From NCBI GenBank assembly GCA_003155705.1, contig PMEC01000033.1:9371-21519 (forward strand): a stretch of DNA of 12,149 nucleotides, written 5' to 3'. The notes under the pieces were generated by a model that saw nothing but the letters and a program-made list of their open reading frames with translations, searched no databases and was not told the origin of the DNA. Position 1 is the stretch's first letter, and each line of letters begins with the position of its first letter. The translations under genes were made by a program, and so were the position numbers. This document shows, piece after piece, positions 1 through 7,646 of the stretch. The DNA comes from Bacteroidales bacterium (GTDB taxonomy: Bacteria > Bacteroidota > Bacteroidia > Bacteroidales > VadinHA17).

Positions 1-114
1 GTTTTTTTAAATTTTCCTGCCGGGCATATTGCCGACAACCGCGCACTTTTTATCGGGAGAAGAGCCGAAATTGAAACAGATTGTTTAGATACTAAACTAT
101 TTTTCCATTAACGA
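1..114. other. Left-edge stretch with no assignable gene
   Basis: This is sequence downstream of the alanine-dehydrogenase-like gene. A plus-strand frame is open from the window edge to a TAA at 109-111. It could be the tail of a convergent gene ending 3 bp from the minus-strand stop, but its 36 residues match no family I recognise. A minus-strand frame is also open to the edge, without a start codon. Positions 83-97 form a 6-bp stem with a 3-nt loop (GTTTAG/CTAAAC), which is too short and AT-rich to call a terminator. Nothing here can be assigned with confidence. Confidence 0.2.
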
Positions 115-1335
115 TCAGAATGCAGATAGCAGCAAATCCAGATCCTTTGAAAGTATTCCAAACTTCTGCCCGAGTGTTTCATTAGTCAGTATGCCATTGT
201 AGAGGTAAGCCCCGTTCCTTAAACCGGTATCATTCTTCAGCAGTTGAGTCATGCCTCCTGCGTCTGCCATATTCTGAAGAATCGGAATGAAGATATTACT
301 GAGTGCAATTGAAGCAGTTCTGGCAACCCTCGAGGGGAGATTCCATGCTGAGAAATGTATAACTCCATGTTTCTCATAAACCGGATCATGGAGCGGTCTG
401 CATTCAGTTGTTTCAATACAGCCTCCACGGTCGATGCTAAGATCGATAATAACAGATCCTTTTTTCATCATCCGGATCATATCCTCAGTAATATAATACC
501 ATGGCTTGAGATCTTCGAGTTCTATAGCTCCTATAAGCACATCCGCTGATTTAAGTGCTTTTTTAAGAACCTGAGGATGAAAAACAGAGGTCTGAAGCCG
601 CTGTCCTAAAAGATTTTGAAAACGTCTTAACCTGTGAAGAGAATTATCAAAAATCATAACCTCTGAACCCAGACCTATTGCGGCTCTTGCGGCATATTCC
701 CCGGCAGTGTTGGCTCCGATTATCACAACTTCGGTAGGAGTAACGCCTGTAATACCTCCCAGCATAACTCCTTTTCCTCCATGGTGGCTGCTAAGGTAAT
801 CCGATGCAATAAGCAGAGAAGTTATCCCGCAAATTTCGCTCATTGATTCCATAACAGGCAGAACCCCGTTATCGTCTTTTATTTTTTCGAATGCAATTGC
901 CGTAACTTTTTTCCTGATAAGCTTGCCAAGAGTATCTTCACTGAGCTTTAAGACATTCAGGAACGACATTACAATCTGATTCCCCTTTAAATAATCAGTC
1001 TCATGCTCGTTGAATGGGGCCACTTTTATAACTACATCAGCACTGTAAACTCTTGCAGAAGAGTCAGTTATTATAGCCCCATTTTCACTGTAATCTTGGT
1101 CAGAATAATTGGCACCTGTTCCTGCTCCCTTCTGAACAATTACTTCATTCCCAGCCTCAACAAGGAGGTTGACTGATTCAGGAGTTACAGCAACCCTTTT
1201 TTCATCGTCATTGGTATTTCCGGCAATACCGATCGAAATACTGCGGTTCTTTACCGCTGTTTCAAGATGTTCCTCTTTTGGCATGAAAGATGTTTTCCCG
1301 AAGTTTTGGTGCCTGCTGTTACCTTTTTCGTTCAT
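115..1335 (-). CDS. Alanine dehydrogenase / NAD(P) transhydrogenase alpha-like protein, catalytic His position is Asn
   Basis: This 406-residue protein belongs to the alanine dehydrogenase / PntA N-terminal family, whose true enzymes interconvert L-alanine and pyruvate with NAD in the cytoplasm. Counting from the chosen ATG, Arg47 (KRVAVTP) and Lys104 (VIKVAP) match the pyruvate-binding Arg and Lys. GANTAG at 207-212 is the dinucleotide-binding turn, and Asp302 in SIDRGGC matches the conserved Asp. The catalytic histidine (FLH in Mycobacterium tuberculosis Ald, His96) is Asn127 here (SFLN), so alanine dehydrogenase activity is doubtful. The N-terminus is about 32 residues longer than that of the M. 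tuberculosis enzyme. I chose ATG 1335 because a promoter (1360-1390) starts transcription just upstream of it. The longer reading from TTG 1389 would put its start codon inside the -33 box. tsaE lies 63 bp upstream. The family assignment is firm; the reaction is not. Confidence 0.85.
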   Translation of the reverse strand: MNEKGNSRHQNFGKTSFMPKEEHLETAVKNRSISIGIAGNTNDDEKRVAVTPESVNLLVEAGNEVIVQKGAGTGANYSDQDYSENGAIITDSSARVYSADVVIKVAPFNEHETDYLKGNQIVMSFLNVLKLSEDTLGKLIRKKVTAIAFEKIKDDNGVLPVMESMSEICGITSLLIASDYLSSHHGGKGVMLGGITGVTPTEVVIIGANTAGEYAARAAIGLGSEVMIFDNSLHRLRRFQNLLGQRLQTSVFHPQVLKKALKSADVLIGAIELEDLKPWYYITEDMIRMMKKGSVIIDLSIDRGGCIETTECRPLHDPVYEKHGVIHFSAWNLPSRVARTASIALSNIFIPILQNMADAGGMTQLLKNDTGLRNGAYLYNGILTNETLGQKFGILSKDLDLLLSAF

Positions 1336-1359
1336 CTTCAGGTAAGAATTTATTTCTAT

Positions 1360-1390
1360 CAAAGGTAAAAAAATTGAAACACGCGGCAAA
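1360..1390 (-). promoter_or_regulatory. Bacteroidota-type promoter for the alanine-dehydrogenase-like gene
   Basis: On the minus strand TTTG (1387-1390) is followed after 19 nt by TACCTTTG (1360-1367). This matches the -33 TTTG / -7 TAnnTTTG consensus of Bacteroidota housekeeping promoters, including its usual spacing. Transcription would begin near 1353, giving a leader of roughly 18 nt before ATG 1335. It is the best promoter match in the window and suggests this gene can be expressed separately from tsaE. The call rests on consensus only. Confidence 0.6.
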
Positions 1391-1398
1391 ATAGAATT

Positions 1399-1812
1399 TT
1401 ATAGGAAATTCAGAATACGGTGCTCGCTTTTATCAACAGTAATTCTGACATAAACAGTCTCAGGAGGAAGGATTCCCTCAACCAGCTCAGGCCATTCCAT
1501 AAAACAGTATGAACCACTTTCAAGGTATTCCTCGATCCCAAAATCAAAAACCTCTTCAGTTTTTTTAATTCTATAAAAATCAATATGATATATCGATTCT
1601 CCGGATAAGGTTTTATACTCGTTTACAATTGTAAATGTCGGACTGGTTATAATGTCTGTTGCACCGAGAACTTCGCAGATTGCCTTGATTATCGTTGTTT
1701 TGCCGGCGCCCATCGACCCGGAAAAAGCAAAAATCTTTTTTCCGGAGGTACAACTTAGGAACTTTATTGCACTTTTATGCAGGCAGCTCTTATCTCTGAT
1801 TACAATTTCCAT
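1399..1812 (-). CDS. tsaE: tRNA threonylcarbamoyladenosine biosynthesis ATPase TsaE
   Basis: TsaE is the small P-loop ATPase that works with TsaB and TsaD to make N6-threonylcarbamoyladenosine at position 37 of ANN-decoding tRNAs. The 137 residues match the family's usual size. The Walker A loop is GSMGAGKTT (32-40). SPTFTIVNEY (57-66) is the conserved switch-like segment, YHIDFYR (75-81) carries the Walker B aspartate, and EWPE (106-109) is the C-terminal family signature. All key residues are present. The ATG at 1812 starts 20 bp after the porX stop, so the two are probably co-transcribed. A second possible promoter match sits directly upstream. No tsaB or tsaD lies in the window, which is common because tsaE is often unlinked. 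Confidence 0.95.
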   Translation of the reverse strand: MEIVIRDKSCLHKSAIKFLSCTSGKKIFAFSGSMGAGKTTIIKAICEVLGATDIITSPTFTIVNEYKTLSGESIYHIDFYRIKKTEEVFDFGIEEYLESGSYCFMEWPELVEGILPPETVYVRITVDKSEHRILNFL

Positions 1813-1817
1813 TCGGA

Positions 1818-1849
1818 CAAAAATATGAAACTTCAGCTAATGGGTTCAA
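1818..1849 (-). promoter_or_regulatory. Weak promoter match ahead of tsaE
   Basis: On the minus strand TTG (1847-1849) is followed after 21 nt by TATTTTTG (1818-1825), which fits TAnnTTTG. The predicted start near 1811 would fall on the tsaE ATG, implying an almost leaderless transcript. The -33 part lies inside the end of porX. In AT-rich DNA this match may be chance, and read-through from porX is the simpler explanation. Confidence 0.2.
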
Positions 1850-3389
1850 GACAGGCGACAGGTAATAACATTTCCTGCAGCGAAATTCCGCCATGCTGAA
1901 ACGTGTCTTTATAATAGCTGGCATAATGATTGTAATTGTTCTGATAGACTAAAAAATCCTTATTGATGGCGAAGATATACCTTGAGCTAATGTTACTTTT
2001 TGGTAACCAGGCTTTTTCAGGGCTTTTTATTTCGAACACCCTGGATGGATCATAATCCAGGCTCCTCCCCATTTTATACCGAAGATTAGCAGAAGTCTTT
2101 CTGTCTCCGATAATTTTAACAGGATTTTGCACCCTTATTGTTCCATGATCGGTACTGAAAATTATTTTAACCCTTTGAGCAGCAAGTGTTTTAAGTAGTT
2201 CAAACAATGAAGAGTGAATAAACCATGACCTTGTCAGACTTCGATAGGCGCGTTCATCGTTTGCGAGATCTCTGATTACTCCTATTTCGGTCCGTGCATG
2301 TGAAAGAATGTCCACAAAATTATAAACAAGAATGTTCAGATCATTCTCAAGCAGCGACTTTATCCTCTCATTTATTTTTTTGCTGTCCTGATTATTACTG
2401 ATTTTATTATAGGACCATTTGATATTCAAGCCTTTATGCGCTATTTGCCGTGTCAGAAATTCTTCTTCAAAATTATTCTTACCTTCCTCCTCGTCGTCAG
2501 GTATCCAAAATTCAGGCATTATTTCTGAAATGGTTAAAGGCATAAGTCCTGCAAAAATTGAATTGCGGCTGAACTGAGTCGCCGTTGGCAAAATACTGAA
2601 ATATAATTCTTCTTCAAGAATGCGATAAAGTCCGGTAAGTTCCGCAGAGATAGTCTTCCATTGATCAAATCTCATATTATCGATTAAAATGAAGAATATT
2701 GGTTTGTTTTTATCAAGAAGAGGGAAAACTTTTTTTGAAAGAAGATCGGGTGAGAAAAGGGGCTTATTGCTTTTATCGTTGTTTAACCAGCTTAGATAAT
2801 TATTAATTATAAATTTTGAAAATAAATTATTTGCCTCGGCTTCCTGCATCTGAAGAATTTCGGTCATACCAGTGTCTGTCGATTTTTCAAGCTCAGTCTC
2901 CCAATAGACTATTTTTTTATAAAGATCTGTCCAGTCAGAATGAGTTTTGGCAGTATTAATCATACTGCTGATTTTTCTAAATTCTTGTCTGTAGTCAATT
3001 GTGGTTTTTTCAGTTATGAGTCTTTTTTGTTCAAGATTCTTTTTTAGGACAAGCAGGATCTGATTTGGTTTAACGGGCTTTATAAGATAGTCGGCAATTT
3101 CAGAACCGATTGCCGCCTCCATTATTTCTTCCTCTTCACTTTTTGTTATCATTACAACCGGTATCTCCGGTCGTGCTTCTTTGATTAAACGGAGAGTTTC
3201 AATTCCACTCAGACCGGGCATATGTTCATCAAGTAAAATAAGGTCATAGGGATTCTGCCTGACCAGATCTATTGTATCATTCCCATTTGAACAGGTATCT
3301 ATTTCATAACCTTTTTCACGAAGGAAAAATATATGTGGTTTTAGAGCTTCAATTTCATCATCGGTCCAAAGTAATCTTAATTTCCGCAT
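1833..3389 (-). CDS. porX: PorX: response regulator with PglZ (alkaline-phosphatase-fold) effector domain
   Basis: PorX is the cytoplasmic response regulator of the type IX secretion system. In Porphyromonas gingivalis it works with the kinase PorY and sigma factor SigP. The 518 residues start with a CheY-like receiver (about 1-120) with acidic pair Asp10-Asp11, phosphoacceptor Asp54, switch Thr82 and Lys104. A helical linker follows (about 120-225), then a PglZ domain (about 228-518). Its metal-site and nucleophile residues are visible: Asp237 (LIDN), Thr271 (TATQFS, equivalent to PorX Thr272), Asp360 and His364 (FVDILSH), Asp414-His415 (TDHG) and His499 (QHGG). The zinc phosphodiesterase centre known for this family therefore looks intact. 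There is no DNA-binding domain. The ATG at 3389 lies 43 bp after porW, so both probably form one unit with tsaE. No porY or sigP is present. Confidence 0.95.
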   Translation of the reverse strand: MRKLRLLWTDDEIEALKPHIFFLREKGYEIDTCSNGNDTIDLVRQNPYDLILLDEHMPGLSGIETLRLIKEARPEIPVVMITKSEEEEIMEAAIGSEIADYLIKPVKPNQILLVLKKNLEQKRLITEKTTIDYRQEFRKISSMINTAKTHSDWTDLYKKIVYWETELEKSTDTGMTEILQMQEAEANNLFSKFIINNYLSWLNNDKSNKPLFSPDLLSKKVFPLLDKNKPIFFILIDNMRFDQWKTISAELTGLYRILEEELYFSILPTATQFSRNSIFAGLMPLTISEIMPEFWIPDDEEEGKNNFEEEFLTRQIAHKGLNIKWSYNKISNNQDSKKINERIKSLLENDLNILVYNFVDILSHARTEIGVIRDLANDERAYRSLTRSWFIHSSLFELLKTLAAQRVKIIFSTDHGTIRVQNPVKIIGDRKTSANLRYKMGRSLDYDPSRVFEIKSPEKAWLPKSNISSRYIFAINKDFLVYQNNYNHYASYYKDTFQHGGISLQEMLLPVACLEPIS

Positions 3390-3412
3390 TGACTGTATAA
3401 ATTACCGGAACG

Positions 3413-3420
3413 CAAAGATA
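3413..3420 (-). promoter_or_regulatory. Possible -7 box ahead of porX
   Basis: The minus strand carries TATCTTTG, which fits TAnnTTTG, 23 nt upstream of the porX ATG in the 43-bp gap after porW. No TTG is found at the expected -33 distance. If used, it would let porX be transcribed apart from porW. A half-match of this kind is weak evidence. Confidence 0.25.
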
Positions 3421-3432
3421 GTTCTCTTTCAG

Positions 3433-6108
3433 CTACTTGTTGCTTTCATTCTTCAGATACTTTTCCTCAAAGAAGAGTCTGTATCGTTCCGGATTCTTAT
3501 CTTTACTGAGAGTTTCCAGGTTCTTCTTCCCTATAACAAATGTCAGTATCTTCGATCCGGATTGATTTCTGACAATCTGATCAGTATGGAAAGCATTATA
3601 GTAATCCATGGTGGTTGGGGCATCTGCAAACCCTGAAACAGTTATCATTATGTATTTATTATCAACCAGGGAGCCTTCTGTCCTGTAATTTTTATTTGTG
3701 TAATTATCAATATTATAACTTATTACGTCGAAAGTAGCCTGATTTATATTAAAAGAGGAATTCATTATTACAAGAGCGAACGTCTGTTGAGATGAAATAT
3801 CGTCAACATATATTTCTGCCGCAATCTGTTTGTCTTCTTCGACTTTAAGTTCAGGAATTTTCTGATTCAGGTAAGCAATTATTTCTAAAGCTTTACCAGA
3901 CTCCTGGCTCCCCGGCCATAGTTTAATCAGCTTGTCAAGTTCTTCTTTAAGGGTTCTCTCATCTGATGTTCTGGCAATACAATAAGCCCGGAGCAGGAGA
4001 AATTTTGGAGTTAGCTCATCTTTCCCGTATTGCTTTATTGCGTCATCACATAGTGAAATCGCAACTGTAAAGTTTTCTGATTTAAAGGTATTATAAGCTT
4101 CCTGGTAAAGCTTTTCTACTTTTTTCACATCCTCCAGTTTCTTGGCATAATAATCCGGATCAGAAATTATTCTGGTAAATTCATTGTCGGGGTATTTCTC
4201 AAGTAACCGCTGCCGGTATGTCTCAGATAATGAGTTGTTTACCTCTTTATAAACGAGATAGCTATAGTAAAGAGCTTCAGGTTCAAGTTCATTACCGGGA
4301 AAACGTTTCAGCAATGCTTCAAAAGATTCGATAGCTTTCGGTTTATCTGATATCCTGTCATTATAAATTTTTCCGGTCTCAAGATAAGCATTGGCGATTT
4401 TCTCATTTGAAATGTTTACTAAAGAATCAGTCATCGGCAGATTACGAAGGTAAAACTGAGGATTTTTGTTATCACTTACAGCCTTGGATGTATCTTTCTT
4501 AACCTGTCCATTAGATTCTTCCAGGTTGCCAGATACCTGACTTGCTGCCACAATCGATCTGTTTGATCGTCTCCAGTTGTCTTCAAGTTTTCTGTCGCCC
4601 CATCTTCTCCTGAATTCGGTTCTTCCAAAAGTCAGAGCCGACTGATTATAAAAATACCATTTACCCTCCTGGGTTATATTTTCCTGGAATCTCTGCTGGT
4701 TTTCATAGAACTGCCCCATATTATTTCTATCCGCATTATTAGCCCCCGGCTTTATCCCTGACTCATCTTTTTTCTCTTTTTCAATTATTGAAGCAATAAG
4801 ATTATTCCTCTCGGATTCCGGGAGTCTTGCAACACGCTGGAGACTATCTTCTCTCTGTATTATAGTCAGTTGCTGGACAAGGGCATTAAGATTCTGGGAT
4901 TTAGCTTTGATTAATTGATAATCGGGATATCTTTGATCTATTAGATATACTGTGCTATCGTAGTATTTTCCGGAATTTAAATAATCGGGTATGTCGTAAT
5001 AATACTGAGCCAGTGCAAGAAAGGATTTCCCTTTCTGTTTCTGATTCTGTCTACTGGCGGTAGCCGATTTTTTGTAATAATCAATAGCCTCCTTCATTTT
5101 TCCCTCTTTCTTCTCAAGATTCCCCAGCGCGAAATAAATCTGATCCATGAACTCCATGTTTTTAGAGTCCTTAAGCATCCTTTCAAGTTCTCTTTTTATG
5201 TAATCGGGGTTCCCACTGTTCACATCAAAAACACCCGCAAGATTTATTTCTGCATGGAATTCCACTTCATAAGGTGGGTTCATAGTAATGACTTTACGAT
5301 AAAGGATAGTGGCCTTTTTCCCATCACCGGTCTTTTCATGTAGCTGTGCAGAGAGATAAGTGAGCCTGTATTTATTTCGTTTGCCGGAAACAAATTCCAG
5401 CGCTTTGTTTAAAGGTTCAATAACATCAGGGTATCTTTTTTGTTTTAAATAAAGATCAGCAAGGGTTGAATAATACATTTCAAGAAGATCTTTTGTAAAA
5501 TCTTTGGATAAATTTAGTTCATTCAGAATCCTGAAGGATTCATTGTAGTTTCCTGTTTCATTGTAAATTCTCGCCAGCCAGATTGTCGATTCATTCCTGA
5601 TTTTATTGTCAACTGATGATGAAATATTATAACTAAGTGTAGCTTTAGCCTGTTCAAAATCGTGAGTATAAAGCCTTGCTTTCCCCATCAGAAGATAACA
5701 ATCATCAACCCAGTCATTATATTCCTTCCTGTTCAGAAATTCTTCATCCTTTTGAGTAGGAATTGCATTGGCTTTTGTTTCGGGTTTAGCTGTAATTGAT
5801 TTTAATGAAATGACCTTTGAAGCTTTCTGTATGGCTCTCTGCATATCAGCAGAACACATTGCAACAGTCGTTGGATCGCTGTATTCAAAAACCTTTAAAA
5901 GTTCTGAATAATCGTCCCTGTATCCGGCATTTATTTTTTCGACACCTGTTTTAAAGCTCTCATTACCATTGAAATAGATGTTGTATCTGGAGGTGAGCCC
6001 CTGGTAAAATCTTGTGGAACTCGTATTCTTTTCAACGGAACAACTCCAAAGGATCGCCAGAGATCCCAGTATAATGAGGAATTTATATGAATTTTTGCCT
6101 TTAGCCAA
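3433..6108 (-). CDS. porW: PorW/SprE-type TPR lipoprotein of the type IX secretion and gliding machinery
   Basis: This 891-residue envelope lipoprotein resembles PorW (P. gingivalis) and SprE (Flavobacterium johnsoniae). PorW bridges the PorK/N ring and the Sov translocon and is needed for secretion. The N-terminus has a basic start, a hydrophobic core and a lipobox ending at Cys23 (LWSC). The segment after it (about 30-53), rich in Tyr, Phe and Asn (YNIYFNG), is typical of the family. TPR-like helical repeats run at about 137-390 and 565-740. Between them lie a polar region and an aromatic/basic motif (WYFYN at 484, then WGDRKLEDNWRR at 503-514). The C-terminal part (about 765-891) is a separate domain. 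The start is TTG at 6108: a stop lies six codons upstream (6124-6126), and the first internal Met is residue 84, beyond the signal peptide. No strong surface-export signal follows Cys23, so a periplasmic face is likely. Confidence 0.9.
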   Translation of the reverse strand: MAKGKNSYKFLIILGSLAILWSCSVEKNTSSTRFYQGLTSRYNIYFNGNESFKTGVEKINAGYRDDYSELLKVFEYSDPTTVAMCSADMQRAIQKASKVISLKSITAKPETKANAIPTQKDEEFLNRKEYNDWVDDCYLLMGKARLYTHDFEQAKATLSYNISSSVDNKIRNESTIWLARIYNETGNYNESFRILNELNLSKDFTKDLLEMYYSTLADLYLKQKRYPDVIEPLNKALEFVSGKRNKYRLTYLSAQLHEKTGDGKKATILYRKVITMNPPYEVEFHAEINLAGVFDVNSGNPDYIKRELERMLKDSKNMEFMDQIYFALGNLEKKEGKMKEAIDYYKKSATASRQNQKQKGKSFLALAQYYYDIPDYLNSGKYYDSTVYLIDQRYPDYQLIKAKSQNLNALVQQLTIIQREDSLQRVARLPESERNNLIASIIEKEKKDESGIKPGANNADRNNMGQFYENQQRFQENITQEGKWYFYNQSALTFGRTEFRRRWGDRKLEDNWRRSNRSIVAASQVSGNLEESNGQVKKDTSKAVSDNKNPQFYLRNLPMTDSLVNISNEKIANAYLETGKIYNDRISDKPKAIESFEALLKRFPGNELEPEALYYSYLVYKEVNNSLSETYRQRLLEKYPDNEFTRIISDPDYYAKKLEDVKKVEKLYQEAYNTFKSENFTVAISLCDDAIKQYGKDELTPKFLLLRAYCIARTSDERTLKEELDKLIKLWPGSQESGKALEIIAYLNQKIPELKVEEDKQIAAEIYVDDISSQQTFALVIMNSSFNINQATFDVISYNIDNYTNKNYRTEGSLVDNKYIMITVSGFADAPTTMDYYNAFHTDQIVRNQSGSKILTFVIGKKNLETLSKDKNPERYRLFFEEKYLKNESNK

Positions 6109-6119
6109 AAATGGAAATT

Positions 6120-6154
6120 TATACTATAAACTGTCTAATGCCGGGTATAGTATA
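6120..6154 (-). promoter_or_regulatory. 9-bp palindrome in the porW leader, possible operator or leader hairpin
   Basis: TATACTATA (6120-6128) and TATAGTATA (6146-6154) form a perfect 9-bp inverted repeat with a 17-nt spacer. It begins 1 bp downstream of a TAnnTTTG -7 box, so one arm covers the predicted transcription start. The other arm ends 11 nt before the TTG start of porW. It could be a protein-binding operator or, if transcription starts further upstream, an RNA hairpin near the ribosome site. The arms contain only one G/C pair each. Confidence 0.35.
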
Positions 6155-6155
6155 T

Positions 6156-6163
6156 CAAAGGTA
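6156..6163 (-). promoter_or_regulatory. Predicted -7 promoter box for porW
   Basis: The minus strand reads TACCTTTG, the same octamer as in the promoter of the alanine-dehydrogenase-like gene, in the 77-bp gap between the nifU-like gene and porW. Transcription would start near 6149, with a leader of about 40 nt. No convincing TTG sits 19-21 nt upstream, so the promoter may be weak or need help. It may separate the porW-porX-tsaE group from mrp-nifU. Confidence 0.4.
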
Positions 6164-6185
6164 TACAAAATTGGCTTGCACCTTC

Positions 6186-6428
6186 TTAATCGACCGAAAC
6201 TACACTTTTAATTTCAGGTACTTCTTTAATTAATGCCTGTTCAACACCTGCTTTAAGTGTTTGGATGCTATAGGGACAACCGTGACACGCTCCCTGAAGT
6301 TTTACTCTTACTGTATAATCTTCAGTAACATCAATCAGTTGAATATCGCCACCATCAGACTGAAGATATGGTCTGATACTCTCAAGTGCTTTCAATACTC
6401 GTTCCTTAATGTTCTTAATTTCAGCCAT
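6186..6428 (-). CDS. NifU C-terminal-domain-like Fe-S cluster scaffold protein
   Basis: This 80-residue protein matches the stand-alone NifU C-terminal (Nfu) domain, which holds a labile Fe-S cluster and passes it to apo-proteins in the cytoplasm. The cluster cysteines are in CHGC (Cys48, Cys51). The preceding YLQSDGGDIQLID segment (21-33) is the usual family signature, in which the DGGD turn is most conserved. Cys51 is followed by Pro-Tyr-Ser, where many homologues have Pro-Ser-Ser. The ATG at 6428 lies 8 bp after the mrp stop, so the two are co-transcribed. Pairing with an Mrp ATPase supports a shared role in Fe-S assembly or transfer. Confidence 0.93.
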   Translation of the reverse strand: MAEIKNIKERVLKALESIRPYLQSDGGDIQLIDVTEDYTVRVKLQGACHGCPYSIQTLKAGVEQALIKEVPEIKSVVSVD

Positions 6429-6436
6429 CTATATAA

Positions 6437-7552
6437 TTATTTAATTTTTGATATTTTTAATCTTTCCGTGGATTTTTGTTCACGGTTTCTCTCATTTATT
6501 CTTTCAATAAGATTATCTGCAAGCAATATGAATGCCCGTCCGGTAAGATTATCCTCTAAGGCCACTGGCCTTCCATTGTCGCTGCCCTCACAAATACTCT
6601 GAACAATAGGTATTTGTCCGAGAAGAGGAACATTCATTCTGGCGGAAAGCAACTTACAACCATCTTTCCCGAAAATGTAATATTTGTTTTCCGGGAGTTC
6701 GGCAGGTGTGAACCACGACATATTTTCAACCAGTCCAAGCACAGGCACATTTATTTTTTCACTTCTGAACATCGAAATACCTTTAACTGCGTCAGCAAGT
6801 GCTACTTCCTGTGGTGTGCTGACGACAATTGCCCCGGTAACAGCAACCTCCTGAACAAGAGTAAGATGAATGTCGCTTGTCCCAGGTGGAAGATCAACAA
6901 GGAGGAAATCCAGTGAACCCCAATCGCCCTGCGTTATGAGTTGTTTAAGAAAATTTGATGCCATTGGACCTCTCCAGACAACTGCATCTGCCGGATCGAC
7001 AAAAAATCCAATAGAAAGTACTTTTACGCCGAATTTAAGCAGAGGTATTATCTTGTCACTGTTGCCCTCTTTTTTAGCTTCGGGTTTATAATCTTTCGCA
7101 TCAAACATTATCGGTACAGATGGCCCGAATATATCAGCGTCAAGTAGTCCGACCTTGTAGCCTTTACGGGCAAGAGCTACGGCCAGGTTGACTGCTATTG
7201 TGGTCTTACCGACCCCTCCTTTCCCGGATGAGACTGCAATAATGTTTTTTACATCAGGAAGTACGTTTTCAGACTTTTCAATATCCTTTGCCACAACAAT
7301 TTTGGGTACGACCTTGATTTCCTTTATCACTGCATCAGGTCCGAGTTCTTCCTTGAGGACCTTTGTAATTGAACTTCTCAGAGACGAAATAAATGGATCG
7401 TTTGAGCGCTCAGGAATAAGAGTTATTGAAATGCCGTTTTCATCTGTCTCAATTTCGCTTACAAGATCAAGTGAAACGATATCTTTTTTCTTTTCAGGAT
7501 GAAATACTTTCCTTAAAGCGTTTAATATCTGATTTTTGGAAAATGTTTCCAA
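6437..7552 (-). CDS. mrp: Mrp/ApbC-type iron-sulfur carrier ATPase (DUF59 + P-loop)
   Basis: Mrp/ApbC/Nbp35 ATPases carry Fe-S clusters to apo-proteins. This 371-residue protein has an N-terminal DUF59/MIP18-like domain (about 6-90) and a ParA/MinD-like ATPase (about 102-355) with a deviant Walker [12 protein letters not shown] (108-118). [12 protein letters not shown] (136-147) is the switch I region, and [11 protein letters not shown] (217-227) carries Walker B and the PPGT signature. The C-terminal CxxC of ApbC is absent: the segment after ENMSW (276-280) reads [10 protein letters not shown], a form I recall from other Bacteroidota. The start is TTG at 7552. A stop lies at 7565-7567, no ATG falls between, and the first internal Met (residue 149) is beyond the P-loop. 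A 94-bp AT-rich gap separates it from the upstream alkyltransferase-like gene, with only a one-mismatch -7 box (7615-7622). Confidence 0.93.
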   Translation of the reverse strand: METFSKNQILNALRKVFHPEKKKDIVSLDLVSEIETDENGISITLIPERSNDPFISSLRSSITKVLKEELGPDAVIKEIKVVPKIVVAKDIEKSENVLPDVKNIIAVSSGKGGVGKTTIAVNLAVALARKGYKVGLLDADIFGPSVPIMFDAKDYKPEAKKEGNSDKIIPLLKFGVKVLSIGFFVDPADAVVWRGPMASNFLKQLITQGDWGSLDFLLVDLPPGTSDIHLTLVQEVAVTGAIVVSTPQEVALADAVKGISMFRSEKINVPVLGLVENMSWFTPAELPENKYYIFGKDGCKLLSARMNVPLLGQIPIVQSICEGSDNGRPVALEDNLTGRAFILLADNLIERINERNREQKSTERLKISKIK

Positions 7553-7646
7553 GACTATTTTTATTTAAATTAAATATAAAGAAGGTGCAATTTTACAGAA
7601 TTTTTGGCGAAAAGCAAAATAATAATGGGGTAGTGTGGGTGAAAGA

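Noticed and set aside
83..97. Small stem-loop followed by a T-run as a terminator
   Set aside because: The 6-bp stem is mostly A/T and the T-run is on the plus strand, where no gene is established. It does not suit the minus-strand gene ending at 115.
1336..1389. N-terminal extension of the alanine-dehydrogenase-like protein to a TTG at 1389
   Set aside because: The extension overlaps the -33/-7 promoter and the predicted start near 1353 excludes it from the transcript. The residues are not family-like.
1833..3389. PglZ domain as a sign of a BREX or other phage-defence island
   Set aside because: The domain is fused to a receiver and the protein matches PorX along its length. No brxC, pglX methyltransferase or other defence genes are nearby.
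6261..6602. Plus-strand open frame, with similar ones at 355-549, 7188-7502 and 11014-11298
   Set aside because: They lie antisense to clearly conserved genes, have no family match and are explained as shadows of those genes.
7562..7576. 7-bp palindrome upstream of mrp as an operator
   Set aside because: It consists only of A and T in an AT-rich gap and is likely to arise by chance.
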